A stretch of DNA of 64,000 nucleotides, from NCBI RefSeq assembly GCF_000732635.1, contig NZ_JPMD01000003.1, positions 1 through 64,000 of the forward strand, written 5' to 3'. Under the pieces are notes generated by a model, which had not been told where the DNA came from, ran no database searches, and saw only the letters and a program-made list of their open reading frames with translations. This document shows positions 55,653 through 64,000 of the stretch, piece by piece. The stretch comes from Clostridium sulfidigenes (GTDB lineage Bacteria > Bacillota > Clostridia > Clostridiales > Clostridiaceae). How positions within the stretch are numbered: position 1 is the stretch's first letter; every line of letters begins with the position of its first letter. The position numbers were made by a program, and so were the translations under genes.

Positions 55653-56186
55653 TTAATCTGCCCTAAGCTTCATTCCCTTTATTATAATACCAATGATACC
55701 TATAGATAATACGATATCTCCAATACTGGCTATCCCCCCATACTTCCATAACTTATATGGTATTACATCTGCTAGAAATTTAAACTTTGTTTCTCCACTA
55801 ATAATAGAATATAAACCTTTAGTTTCTACTGGTCCACTTACATTTAATATATCCATAGCCTTTATACTAATAGGCATAGTACATCCATTTCCGAATATAA
55901 CCACTATATTCAATAAAAAGCCTATCCCAATGACTAAAATCATCTTATATTTTCTATTGATATATATAAATGCCATTATACAACTATACATTACTATATT
56001 TAAAACATAAGTTAAACTTCCAATTTGAAGGTTTCCTGATTTAAGAAAAATCTTCATTATAAATTCCACTAAAAACCCTAGGGCTATAAGCCACCATCCT
56101 TTAATTTCGAGATTATTTAAGTTTTCTATATTTCCTTTTAGCAAATATCCTAATACTACTCCAAGAATCACTGAAAATAAGAACAT
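55653..56186 (-). CDS. DUF5317-like membrane protein
   Basis: 177 residues with five or six predicted helices. The text LLKGNIENLNNLEIKGWWLI and VIFGNGCTMPISIKAMDILN resembles DUF5317, a family of clostridial and actinobacterial membrane proteins with no known role. It is 55 bases from the HD-GYP gene upstream and could be the last gene of that operon. Confidence 0.65.
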   Translation of the reverse strand: MFLFSVILGVVLGYLLKGNIENLNNLEIKGWWLIALGFLVEFIMKIFLKSGNLQIGSLTYVLNIVMYSCIMAFIYINRKYKMILVIGIGFLLNIVVIFGNGCTMPISIKAMDILNVSGPVETKGLYSIISGETKFKFLADVIPYKLWKYGGIASIGDIVLSIGIIGIIIKGMKLRAD

Positions 56187-56241
56187 GGCTATCCCCCATA
56201 TATGTAAAATATTTTAAGTTGAATTATTTTTAATTATTATA

Positions 56242-57522
56242 TTAAGGCAACTTTCCACCATTCTTTTCTACAATTCTTAAATAAGTTTCTGCCACCTTAG
56301 GATGAAATTGAGTACCTGAATATTTTTTAATTTCCTCTAAAATAATACTTTCCGAAAGTCCTTTCCTATAAGGCCTATCAGATGCCATAGCATCCACCGT
56401 ATCTGCTAGTTGAACTATGTAAACATTTAAAGGTAATTCATCACCTTTTTTACCATCTGGATATCCTTTTCCGTCATACCTTTCATGATGGTTTCTAACT
56501 ACAGGATAAACATAATCAATATTTTTAATATCCTTAATTATTTTAATTCCTATCTCCGGATGTTCCTTTATTGCATCGAATTCCTCATCCGTTAACTTTC
56601 CTGGTTTATTTAAAATAGCATCACTAACTCCAATTTTACCCACATCATGCAGCATAGCAGCTATATTTAGTTGCTCAATATTCCAAGGATTATATTTCAA
56701 TTCCTTAGCAATAGCTACAGATATTTCTGCAACCCTTCTAGAATGTCCTTCTGTATATTGATCTCTAGCATCAATTGCATTCATTAAGGCTTCTACAGTA
56801 TCTATAAATTGTGATTTTGAACTTGTATATAATAATAGAGTATATCTAATTAACAATAATGGAAATGTTATGAATACTATGCCTAAATAACCATACTTAA
56901 TAAATACTAGTGCTAATAAAATTCCTATTGGAATCATAACTACAGAATTTAATATTCCCATTCTTATATTACCCGTAAAACAAAATACTACATTCTTATT
57001 TGTAACTATAGACATTAATATAGACATTATTAAACTATTAACTATTATGAAAGCAAAACAAAATACTATCAATGGTCCTATATTGCTAACTATAAAGTTT
57101 AGACTAAATTGTCCACCTAAGGTTTTATAAAAAAAACTACCAACTACAACTGGTAATATTAACGCACAACAATTAAATATTGTTCCATATAGTGGAGTAT
57201 TAAATACATGTTTATATTTACCATTATCTATTTTCATAACTCTAAATAAGAATCCCACTACTAGAATTATAATGCATTGAAAAGGACCAAACAAAATATA
57301 AGATGCTATAGTTACCGCAAAGCTTGTACTAAAAGACATATTCCTAAAATATACAGTAAACGATTCTGTAATTGCTGTTAGAATTATAAATACTATAATA
57401 TTTGCATAATTACAAACTTCTATTTTTATTTCCCCTTCAATTATAGGTATTATAAAAGATATTATAGTAATTATATAAATTGAAAGAAAAAATCTTTTTT
57501 GTTTTGAAGATATACTATTCAT
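56242..57522 (-). CDS. Membrane-bound HD-GYP phosphodiesterase
   Basis: 426 residues. About seven membrane helices (1-235) precede an HD-GYP domain. AIDARDQYTEGHSRRVAEI, MLHDVGKIGVSDAILNKPGK, EHPEIG, VRNHHERYDGKGYPDG (the HHExxxGxGYP signature) and LADTVDAMASDRPYR are all present. HD-GYP enzymes break down cyclic di-GMP to pGpG or GMP. The membrane part may sense a ligand; the 29-residue peptide gene just upstream is a possible source. GGAGGAATAAG precedes the ATG. Confidence 0.9.
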   Translation of the reverse strand: MNSISSKQKRFFLSIYIITIISFIIPIIEGEIKIEVCNYANIIVFIILTAITESFTVYFRNMSFSTSFAVTIASYILFGPFQCIIILVVGFLFRVMKIDNGKYKHVFNTPLYGTIFNCCALILPVVVGSFFYKTLGGQFSLNFIVSNIGPLIVFCFAFIIVNSLIMSILMSIVTNKNVVFCFTGNIRMGILNSVVMIPIGILLALVFIKYGYLGIVFITFPLLLIRYTLLLYTSSKSQFIDTVEALMNAIDARDQYTEGHSRRVAEISVAIAKELKYNPWNIEQLNIAAMLHDVGKIGVSDAILNKPGKLTDEEFDAIKEHPEIGIKIIKDIKNIDYVYPVVRNHHERYDGKGYPDGKKGDELPLNVYIVQLADTVDAMASDRPYRKGLSESIILEEIKKYSGTQFHPKVAETYLRIVEKNGGKLP

Positions 57523-57572
57523 CTTATTCCTCCGCTATATATTTAAGGCCGATTATTTATTATCTTTAACTA

Positions 57573-57662
57573 TTAAAACACCCAAGTGATAGTTGATCCA
57601 CCTGCCATTGCTAAAGCTATTAAAGCTATTAAAGCTGGCATTACTTTTTTCATGTTTTTCAT
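57573..57662 (-). CDS. Hydrophobic 29-residue peptide upstream of the HD-GYP gene
   Basis: ATG at 57662 after GGGGGATTTTATA opens a frame MKNMKKVMPALIALIALAMA followed by GGSTITWVF and TAA. It has a basic start and a hydrophobic core typical of a signal or membrane peptide, and a short aromatic tail. The gene lies 50 bases before the HD-GYP start. The layout resembles cyclic-peptide pheromone precursors in its first half, but it lacks Cys and the charged tail of AgrD. It could instead be a membrane-inserted partner of the phosphodiesterase. Confidence 0.6.
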   Translation of the reverse strand: MKNMKKVMPALIALIALAMAGGSTITWVF

Positions 57663-57696
57663 TATAAAATCCCCCTTATATGCAAATTAACAAAGA

Positions 57697-57732
57697 TCCG
57701 CTAAAAATCTGTCATAATTTCCACTCCGCTAA
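57697..57732. repeat. Direct repeat TCCGCTAA in the peptide-gene leader
   Basis: TCCGCTAA occurs at 57697-57704 and 57725-57732, 28 bases apart start to start, just upstream of the peptide gene (minus strand TTAGCGGA). Two identical sites in such AT-rich sequence may be binding sites for a regulator. No activator gene is adjacent. Confidence 0.4.
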
Positions 57733-57796
57733 GGGAAGATAAATAAAATAAAATATAAATATAATATAAATATAATCGGCCATTAAACCTGTTTAA

Positions 57797-58414
57797 CTAT
57801 TTTTCTATTCTTCTATTTATTGCATCAAGAGTAGCCTTTGCTATTGCCTCATTTACATCATTTCTTACAATGGCAGTTCCTATTAGAACCTCTTCTGCAA
57901 TGTCATTTATCATATTTACAATAACGGTTACATAGGATATGTCTCTAATTGAATTTATTACTATATCCTCTACATCAAAAACAGAGACTTGTCCAATTAT
58001 TTCCTCTATAGCTGACACAGTAGCTTTAGCTACTACCTTAAGTCTATTAATACTTGTTCCAATTGCAGTTTGTGTAGACGTATACTCATCATCATCCATA
58101 TTCAATCTAATTTCACATCTTACGTTATTATCTTTAACTTCTAAAGAAATACCTTCATATCTAATTCTCTTTATAGACTTCGTTTCCCCAGTATCTATTT
58201 GAGCTATACTAATTAATTTTCTATCTATTCTATAATTAAATATCGCAAGAAGTGCTGATTCGATGTCTCTTACAATCTGTTTAGGTGATCTTGTAGTATT
58301 GGCAATTATATGAACCTCTTCTACTTCTTCCTCATTATATACTACTTTACTATGAGTTACACCTTGAATTTTCGCTATAACATCTTCAAAGGACATAAAA
58401 TCCATAATTAACAC
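57797..58414 (-). CDS. Conserved-looking protein of unknown function, 205 residues
   Basis: A soluble protein with alternating beta and helical text. The first part (VEEVHIIANTTRSPKQIVRD, SALLAIFNYRIDRKLISIAQ) and the last part (KVVAKATVSAIEEI, DIVINSIRDISYVTVIVNMI, EAIAKATLDAINRRIEK) look like related alpha-beta units. No signal peptide or membrane segment. It is the first gene of a set 57797-56242 with the peptide and HD-GYP genes, which suggests a regulatory or signalling link. ATG near TGAGGTGTTAATT. I do not recognise the family. Confidence 0.6.
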   Translation of the reverse strand: MLIMDFMSFEDVIAKIQGVTHSKVVYNEEEVEEVHIIANTTRSPKQIVRDIESALLAIFNYRIDRKLISIAQIDTGETKSIKRIRYEGISLEVKDNNVRCEIRLNMDDDEYTSTQTAIGTSINRLKVVAKATVSAIEEIIGQVSVFDVEDIVINSIRDISYVTVIVNMINDIAEEVLIGTAIVRNDVNEAIAKATLDAINRRIEK

Positions 58415-58569
58415 CTCATTTTTATATTTTCAGTTAAATTATACATCATATTTCCTTTATTAACAATATTAATATCTGTAATTTTTTTGAAGTGTGCTGT
58501 TTACATTATATTATCATTGAAATATGAATTATTTTTCACTAGAGTTTAAGACTATAAAATAAAAATATA

Positions 58570-58598
58570 TTGAGATATAGATTTATCCCATATCTCAA
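58570..58598 (-). terminator. Terminator after the AI-2E-family gene
   Basis: TTGAGATAT (58570-58578) pairs with ATATCTCAA (58590-58598), extended outward by imperfect AT pairs. It lies 19 bases beyond the stop at 58617. Confidence 0.75.
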
Positions 58599-58616
58599 CA
58601 TATTAATGTACATTTT

Positions 58617-59801
58617 CTAAAATTTAATTTTATTTTCTGGAGCTGCATACTCTTTAGCTTCTACTGGCAATCCCTTTTCCTTTAGTGCATTATTAATTAC
58701 ACTTACTATAATTGAATAAATTACAGCAAATGTTGGAACTCCTAATATCATTCCTACCACTCCAAATAATCCATTTCCTAAAAGTATGGCAAACATTACC
58801 CAAAAGGCAGTCAATCCTGTGGAGTTTCCTAAAATCTTAGGCCCTAATATATTTCCATCAAACTGTTGAAGCACTAAAATAAATAATATAAACCATAATG
58901 CCTTAATTGGACTAGCAATAAATATAATTATAACGCTAGGAACTGCCCCTATAAATGGTCCAAATACCGGTACAACGTTAGTTATTCCTATTATAAAGCT
59001 TACAAGAAGTGGATATGGCATTTTAAATATCTTCATACCCACAAAACATATGATTCCTATAATTAATGAATCTAACAACTTACCACCAAGAAAACCTATG
59101 AAGGTTTTATGACTAGACCTAGTGAGCTCTATTACATATTTTACAGGTTTCTCCGGCAACATAGCATATAAGAATTTTTTAATCTGTGCAAAAAATTTTT
59201 CTTTTCCTGCTAATAAGTAAATAGATATAATTGTTGCTATAAATATGTTTAGTATATATTGAGTAATATTAGCAGAGAATTGGAATAAATCTAACACTGC
59301 TGTACCTGCAATACTGGTTATATACTTAGATATACTATTAAAATCTTTTACTAGATCTTCTACCATATCCCCATTCAAATTTAAGGCTATAACGATATTA
59401 TTTATGTATTCCTCTAGAGCCTTAATATATTCAGGTATATTTTCTAAAAGTGTATATATACTACGACTTAGCTCTGGAACTAATATAGAAAATACAATAC
59501 TAATTAATATAGCTGCAGATATATATGTAATAGTTATTGAAATAAACCTTTTTGCTTTGTACTGATTTTTCTTGTCCATAAATTTAAGAACTTTATCTTC
59601 TAAAAACTTTAATGGTATAGCTAATAAATATGCCATAGCAAAACCATATATAAATGGCATTAATAGTTTAATTATTTCTCCTACTTTATTAAAAATACCT
59701 CCTAGATTTTTTATTATAAAAAACAGTATAATCCCTACTGAAACTACAATAATATTAGATATGGTTCTTTTAGCAATATTGGAGTTTAGTTTTATTTTCA
59801 T
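58617..59801 (-). CDS. AI-2E family transporter
   Basis: 394 residues with eight predicted helices, of the AI-2 exporter (AI-2E, TqsA/YdgG) superfamily. The motif ITNVVPVFGPFIGAVPSVII is the family signature. Members move signalling molecules, ions or other small compounds; several clostridial forms have no proven substrate. The protein ends in a charged tail. Monocistronic. Confidence 0.85.
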   Translation of the reverse strand: MKIKLNSNIAKRTISNIIVVSVGIILFFIIKNLGGIFNKVGEIIKLLMPFIYGFAMAYLLAIPLKFLEDKVLKFMDKKNQYKAKRFISITITYISAAILISIVFSILVPELSRSIYTLLENIPEYIKALEEYINNIVIALNLNGDMVEDLVKDFNSISKYITSIAGTAVLDLFQFSANITQYILNIFIATIISIYLLAGKEKFFAQIKKFLYAMLPEKPVKYVIELTRSSHKTFIGFLGGKLLDSLIIGIICFVGMKIFKMPYPLLVSFIIGITNVVPVFGPFIGAVPSVIIIFIASPIKALWFILFILVLQQFDGNILGPKILGNSTGLTAFWVMFAILLGNGLFGVVGMILGVPTFAVIYSIIVSVINNALKEKGLPVEAKEYAAPENKIKF

Positions 59802-59966
59802 AATTGTCTCCCTTATTTTACATTTTAAATTTTTCTATGTTCTAAATTATATATCAACAATACTTATTTAATACTTAAGTTTATTGTTTTTTTCCACATT
59901 ATTAACTTAGGCTACACAATTATACTATTTTTTAAGCTTATTTACTACAATAAACCTCGAAACAAA

Positions 59967-60002
59967 AGAAGTTCTTATATATCGCCATAAATAAGAACTT
60001 CT
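59967..60002 (-). terminator. Terminator after the 174-residue protein gene
   Basis: AGAAGTTCTTAT (59967-59978) pairs with ATAAGAACTTCT (59991-60002), loop of 12. On the minus strand TTTTGTTT follows. Confidence 0.8.
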
Positions 60003-60041
60003 TTATAACATATTTATCTACAAATTATCTACAAAGTTAAT

Positions 60042-60566
60042 CTACCTTATACTTGAAATAGCCCATTTATTATCATTGTACATTATAGTTAATGTGTTAT
60101 AGACTGGTTTCTCATTGCCCTCTGCTGTAGCTAAATTGAATTTTATCTTATGCAATTTAACCTTGCTACTTACATCAACTTGGTCTATGATTTCATAGCT
60201 AGTAATCCATGGACTTGAAGTCCCTGTTACCCATGATGTATTATTTTCATTAGAAAGATGATTTTTAAAATCTTGCTGAAGTTCCTTATTCATAACAGCG
60301 TATTGAAGTACTCCATTTCTAGTCATCATTCCCTTTGCCCAAAGCTTTGCAGCTTCTTCACTACTCATAGCCCCGAACTCCTTTAAAGCTTCTTCTGCTA
60401 AGCCTATATGCTCAATGATTTTATTATTAACTAATAAATTATCACTTACCATAGCTTCTACAAATGGTTCATTTTCTTTTCTTTCAATAATGTTTAAAAA
60501 ATATACCATAGAAATAGCTGAAATAATTAAAGTCCAACTTACTACTGTTATCATAGTTCTTTTCAT
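60042..60566 (-). CDS. Membrane-anchored protein of unknown function
   Basis: 174 residues. One N-terminal helix (TVVSWTLIISAISMVYFLNI) anchors an extracytoplasmic domain of about 140 residues. The domain has AAKLWAKGMMTRNGVLQYAV and ends in LTIMYNDNKWAISSIR, a pattern seen in NTF2-like extracytoplasmic proteins of clostridia. No catalytic motif. The gene lies 89 bases after the dUTPase gene and may be separately expressed. Confidence 0.6.
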   Translation of the reverse strand: MKRTMITVVSWTLIISAISMVYFLNIIERKENEPFVEAMVSDNLLVNNKIIEHIGLAEEALKEFGAMSSEEAAKLWAKGMMTRNGVLQYAVMNKELQQDFKNHLSNENNTSWVTGTSSPWITSYEIIDQVDVSSKVKLHKIKFNLATAEGNEKPVYNTLTIMYNDNKWAISSIR

Positions 60567-60655
60567 TTACCATATCCCTACCTTTATAAGCGTTAATAAA
60601 AGATTAAGAATATAGTGCCCATATTCTAAAAAATAAATACACCTATTAAAACTTA

Positions 60656-61111
60656 TTATTTACCTGTACTACCAAAACCTCCAACTCTTTCCTCTTCAGT
60701 ATTACAGTTATCACTTACTAAGAAAGGTATAAACATAGCTTGAGCTATTCTATCACCTTTTTTAATTATATAAGGCTCTTTTCCTAGATTTAAAAGATTT
60801 ATTCCCAAATTTCCATCATTCTTAGGATTGTTATAATAGTCACACTCTACCCAGCCTTGAGCATTAGCCATTAAAACTGGATGACTTCCCATAGAACTTC
60901 TAACATTAATAATCAAAGCTTCCCCTGGTTGAAAATATGATTTTACATCCGTCCATATTAATTGCTTACCCATAGGCTCTATAACTACATCTATAGGTGA
61001 ATATATATCATAGGCTATAGCATGCTTGCTTCCCCTTGTTGGTAACTGTATGTCTTCTTGCAGATGCTTTCTTTTCTCATCTGTAACTATTTCAAATCCT
61101 CTTGTTCTCAT
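60656..61111 (-). CDS. dut: dUTPase-like nucleotidohydrolase
   Basis: 151 residues of the trimeric dUTPase family (dUTP to dUMP and PPi). The five motifs are recognisable: KHAIAYDIYSP (1), NVRSSMG (2), GWVECDYYNNP with its catalytic-site Asp (3), KKGDRIAQAMFIPF (4) and RVGGFGSTGK (5, the arm with Phe over uracil). The ATG at 61111 was chosen because GAGGGGAGACGCA precedes it; a longer frame to 61198 overlaps nrdG by 50 bases. It follows nrdG, consistent with a dNTP-supply operon. Confidence 0.85.
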   Translation of the reverse strand: MRTRGFEIVTDEKRKHLQEDIQLPTRGSKHAIAYDIYSPIDVVIEPMGKQLIWTDVKSYFQPGEALIINVRSSMGSHPVLMANAQGWVECDYYNNPKNDGNLGINLLNLGKEPYIIKKGDRIAQAMFIPFLVSDNCNTEEERVGGFGSTGK

Positions 61112-61148
61112 TGCGTCTCCCCTCTTTCTAATGCTCTTATATAAATTT

Positions 61149-61643
61149 TTATAACTTAAACTCTTTAACCTTATTTTCCCTAAGGCTTTCTTTAACATCT
61201 ATAATTCTTTGTGAGCTACTTCCTCTAAATTTTAGAGTTACATCCCTTTCGCTTATTTCAAATCTTCCATCTACAATTACATCTACATAATTTAAAACTT
61301 CTTCTTTATTTAGTTCAAATAATTGCTCCCAAGTATAACCCGTATATAACCATATATTCTTATTACATTTTTCTTTTAATCTCTTAAGTAATTCTAAGGT
61401 ATTTTTATATTGAACAGTTAGTCCATCTCCACCACTAATAGTTATACTCGTAATTGGATTTTTAGTAAGCTTATCTACAACCTCATCTATTTTATATAAA
61501 TCCCCTTTTTCATACCAATACTTTTCATTGTGACACCCATGGCATTTATGTGTACACTCTGCTATATAGCACACTTCCCTAAGACCTATTCCTTCATTTA
61601 AAGAACAGGGATTATACCCTATTAACCTTATAGTATCAATCAC
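61149..61643 (-). CDS. nrdG: Anaerobic ribonucleotide reductase activating protein
   Basis: 164 residues, radical-SAM enzyme that makes the glycyl radical in NrdD. The start RLIGYNPCSLNEGIGLREVC is typical, and the 4Fe-4S cluster motif is CYIAECTHKCHGC (Cx3-5-type radical-SAM cysteines). TITISGGDGLTVQYKNTLEL binds SAM, and YTGYTWEQL completes the family pattern. It starts 15 bases after nrdD stops. Oxygen-sensitive. Confidence 0.92.
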   Translation of the reverse strand: MIDTIRLIGYNPCSLNEGIGLREVCYIAECTHKCHGCHNEKYWYEKGDLYKIDEVVDKLTKNPITSITISGGDGLTVQYKNTLELLKRLKEKCNKNIWLYTGYTWEQLFELNKEEVLNYVDVIVDGRFEISERDVTLKFRGSSSQRIIDVKESLRENKVKEFKL

Positions 61644-61658
61644 TTTTTACTGTCCTTC

Positions 61659-63902
61659 CTATAGCTTAGTTATAGTGCTATGCTTAAATCTTTCTTTAAC
61701 TTCAGCTTGCTTAGCTTTATTAAAGTTGCGATAATCTGTAGTCAAATATCCTGTAACTCTTCTAAGTTGTTCTATTTCTTCACTATGGCAAATTGGACAT
61801 CTATCATTAAATTCTCCTTGATAGCCACACTTTAAACAAGTATCTATAGGGAAGTTAAATGCTAAATAAGGAATATCTAAGCTAAAGGCATAATCTATTA
61901 TTTGTTCTATTGCTTTTGGATTTTCTACTACAGAACTATCTAACTCTACATAAGTTATACATCCTGAAGTGGGATATTTAGTAAATGGAGCCTCAAGTTG
62001 TAACTTAGTAAATACATCTATATTTTTCCAAACTGGTATGTGATGTGAATTAGTTATCCACTCCCTGTCCGTTACATTTTTTATAATTCCAAATTCATCC
62101 CTTAAACCTTTAATTTCTCTATTTCCTGTTATTATAGTTCCACAAGTAGACTCAATTGGCGCTGCATAACAACCAAAGTTCAAATCATATCTTTCTGAAG
62201 CTTCCTCTGCAAACTTTGAAATTCTTTCCACCACCGATAATGCAAACTTATGAACATCCTTATCATCACCATGATCTTTTCCAAAGAGAGCTTGACACAT
62301 TTCTGCAATACCTGCATATCCTATAGCTTGGCTTCCATGTTTCATTACATCATAAATACAAGTGTCTGAGTCATATTCTCCACCTAACATACTTTTATTT
62401 CTATACATGAAAGGGGCCGATTTAGCACTTTGTGAACATATATATTTAAATCTATCTACTAAGGCTGTAGCTGAAAGTTCTAAAAGCTCATTTAATTCAT
62501 TCCAAAAACCTTCAAGATTAGCTTCTTCTCTTTCTCCTAAACATATCCCATGTTTTATACCTACTTTTACCAAGTTAATTGTTACTGGAGTAACATTTCC
62601 TCTTCCTACCTTTGAATATCCCATACCATGTCTATCAAATCCAACTAAGGTTCTACATCCCATAGTTGCCATAGCTGTATCTGGATTACTTAAATCTTCT
62701 ACATTCTTACTCCAATCACAGTTTACCCAGTTAGGATATATTCTTTTAGACATAGATTCTATAGCTAACTTCTTTAAGTCATAGTTTGGAGTTTCTTCTA
62801 TATCATTAACCCCTTTTTTATATTGGAAGATTGCTATTGGGAATATACTTGTTTTATGATGTTTTCCTATTCCATCTATACTAGCAAGCATAAGCCATCT
62901 AGTAAGCATTCTACCAGCAACTGTAGTTCTTCTTCCTAAATTTATAGATGTAAATGGTACTTGGGAACCTGGTCTTGATTCTAGTGTATTCAGATTATGG
63001 TATAAGCCTTGAGCTGATTGCATACCCTCTCTATCTAACTCTCTTAATGCAAAAGCTGTTAGCTTAGGATATTTCTTCTTTAGCTCTTCTTTATTTTCTA
63101 CGCATATTTCAGAATCTAACTCTTTCCAGCTTATTTCTTTATCTTCAAAGTAAAAAAGTGCATCAGAAAAATGCTTTTTGAAAGATATATCCACCTGCTC
63201 TTCTAAATCATAATCTATATGGCAACTTCCTGTACCTCCAAATTGTTCTTGGCTTTGTATTTGGAATATTACTGCTACTAATTGAAATGCTGTAGATAGT
63301 CCATTAGCTCCTCTTACATCCCCATTTCTAGTAATAAATCCATTGTTAACCAGTTTCTTTATATCTGGGAAACTACAATTATGCATTCCCGTAGCATAAC
63401 TATCTAAGTCATGTATGTATAATCTATTTTCAATATGTGCCCTTGCTATTTCAGGCTTTATTACCTTATCTAGGGTATACCTTTTTAATATTACATTTGC
63501 ACTTTCAAATTTACGACCACCAAAACTATGCTCGTCCACATTAGCATTGGAGTTCATAATATCAGAACATTGAAGTACTTTATCTAATTTTTTATATGTA
63601 TCACCATTAGTATCTCTTGCAATTCTACGCTTTTCACGATAATCTTCATAGGCCTCTGATACAGTTTTATCTTTATTATTTAAAGCCTTAACTACTATGT
63701 CTTGAATTTCTTCAATAAACAGTTCTTCTTTTCCTAACTCTATAATAGTTTTTTCTATGTTAATTTCTAAGTCACTCCAATGATCTTTAAACACAAAGTC
63801 ATTTCCATGGACTTCTTCATAAGCTTTTTTAATGGCTATATGTATTCTCTCCATATCAAAGTCTTTAACTCTTGAATCCCTTTTAATAATACTTAATTTC
63901 AT
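61659..63902 (-). CDS. nrdD: Anaerobic ribonucleoside-triphosphate reductase
   Basis: 747 residues; class III reductase, which turns ribonucleotides into deoxyribonucleotides without oxygen. An ATP-cone (about 1-95) opens the protein. The catalytic barrel carries conserved text such as NCSFPDIKKLVNNGF and SRPGSQVPFTSINLG. The C-terminal zinc site is CLKCGYQGEFNDRCPICHSE (two CxxC pairs) and the glycyl-radical loop is RRVTGYLTTD. The ATG follows TAGGAATAAT. It is the first gene of nrdD-nrdG-dut. The radical Gly would be in RVTGY. Confidence 0.95.
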   Translation of the reverse strand: MKLSIIKRDSRVKDFDMERIHIAIKKAYEEVHGNDFVFKDHWSDLEINIEKTIIELGKEELFIEEIQDIVVKALNNKDKTVSEAYEDYREKRRIARDTNGDTYKKLDKVLQCSDIMNSNANVDEHSFGGRKFESANVILKRYTLDKVIKPEIARAHIENRLYIHDLDSYATGMHNCSFPDIKKLVNNGFITRNGDVRGANGLSTAFQLVAVIFQIQSQEQFGGTGSCHIDYDLEEQVDISFKKHFSDALFYFEDKEISWKELDSEICVENKEELKKKYPKLTAFALRELDREGMQSAQGLYHNLNTLESRPGSQVPFTSINLGRRTTVAGRMLTRWLMLASIDGIGKHHKTSIFPIAIFQYKKGVNDIEETPNYDLKKLAIESMSKRIYPNWVNCDWSKNVEDLSNPDTAMATMGCRTLVGFDRHGMGYSKVGRGNVTPVTINLVKVGIKHGICLGEREEANLEGFWNELNELLELSATALVDRFKYICSQSAKSAPFMYRNKSMLGGEYDSDTCIYDVMKHGSQAIGYAGIAEMCQALFGKDHGDDKDVHKFALSVVERISKFAEEASERYDLNFGCYAAPIESTCGTIITGNREIKGLRDEFGIIKNVTDREWITNSHHIPVWKNIDVFTKLQLEAPFTKYPTSGCITYVELDSSVVENPKAIEQIIDYAFSLDIPYLAFNFPIDTCLKCGYQGEFNDRCPICHSEEIEQLRRVTGYLTTDYRNFNKAKQAEVKERFKHSTITKL

Positions 63903-63964
63903 ATTATTCCTACCTTCCCTGAAATTTTTAATTACTACTTTTGTCCCTCAGCAGTAAATTTTTC

Positions 63965-63989
63965 ATATTTTCATGGGCTATGAAAATAT
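63965..63989. promoter_or_regulatory. Perfect inverted repeat upstream of nrdD
   Basis: ATATTTTCAT (63965-63974) pairs with ATGAAAATAT (63980-63989), loop GGGCT. It lies about 63 bases before the nrdD ATG. It may be an operator (it does not look like the usual NrdR box) or the terminator of a gene beyond the window. Confidence 0.5.
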
Positions 63990-64000
63990 AAAACCACAGA

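Larger units (their letters stand above)
57547..57781. repeat. Inverted repeat bracketing the 29-residue peptide gene
   Basis: GGCCGATTAT (57547-57556) and ATAATCGGCC (57772-57781) are a perfect 10-bp inverted repeat, with TTTAA flanks on both outer sides (one base offset). The pair encloses the peptide gene and its leader. It may form a long-range RNA stem or represent the ends of a tiny mobile element. Confidence 0.6.

Noticed and set aside
57573..57662. AgrD-type cyclic-peptide pheromone precursor
   Set aside because: There is no Cys for the thiolactone, no charged C-terminal tail, and no AgrB homologue adjacent. A Ser-lactone form cannot be excluded but is not supported.
57690..57790. 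c-di-GMP riboswitch in front of the peptide and HD-GYP genes
   Set aside because: The GEMM core text was not found; only a short direct repeat TCCGCTAA is present.

Overview
The window looks like a chromosomal segment of a low-G+C, spore-forming anaerobe, most likely Clostridium in the broad sense. The support is the very AT-rich sequence with strong AGGAGG-type ribosome sites, a GerMN-domain lipoprotein, the oxygen-sensitive ribonucleotide reductase pair NrdD/NrdG, a Na+-translocating decarboxylase beta subunit, CWB2 surface repeats and a lysine riboswitch in front of lysA. I cannot name a species. No rRNA, tRNA, CRISPR array or replication origin was seen. The only mobile-element trace is a transposase 3' end at the left edge.

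Layout. 1-12 kb: transposase remnant, GerMN lipoprotein, NhaC-type antiporter, leucine-rich-repeat membrane protein, RNase Z, threonine aldolase, a decarboxylase beta subunit with a 44-residue partner, the TldD/TldE protease pair and a nucleoside phosphorylase. 12.1-33.1 kb: an accessory island in which every gene is on the minus strand. It holds 21 GNAT acetyltransferase loci (one broken) mixed with resistance-like or scavenging enzymes: an ANT(6)-type adenylyltransferase, a methyltransferase, an S66 carboxypeptidase, MTA/SAH nucleosidase, an MBL hydrolase, two Zn-peptidase-like genes, DUF2785 and a FlaR-type kinase. Truncated genes, a nonsense mutation and a gene-deletion scar show that the island turns over. 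33-38.3 kb: a heterodimeric ABC exporter behind a leader with a terminator and a mini-ORF, a strongly expressed-looking 52-codon gene, and one more acetyltransferase. 38.9-43.6 kb: a 1550-residue cell-wall subtilisin. 44-50 kb: an arsenite methyltransferase gene with an in-frame UGA at its conserved Cys position, hisS with a His-rich leader peptide and terminator, a P1 peptidase, DUF1659/DUF2922 small genes, and lysA under an L-box. 50-64 kb: membrane proteins, MATE and NatAB-like transporters, an operon of a 205-residue unknown, a 29-residue hydrophobic peptide and an HD-GYP phosphodiesterase, an AI-2E-family protein, and nrdD-nrdG-dut.

The most interesting points are: (1) arsM as a probable selenoprotein, with a stem-loop of bacterial SECIS form 8-11 nt after the UGA; (2) hisS apparently controlled by a classical leader-peptide attenuator (three consecutive His codons, then a terminator) and not by a T-box; (3) the peptide/HD-GYP operon bracketed by a 10-bp inverted repeat; (4) the GNAT island with visible recombination scars; (5) unlisted small genes at 37382-37540, 37030-37071, 51239-51394 and 57573-57662. 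All calls come from reading the sequence; no database search was run.
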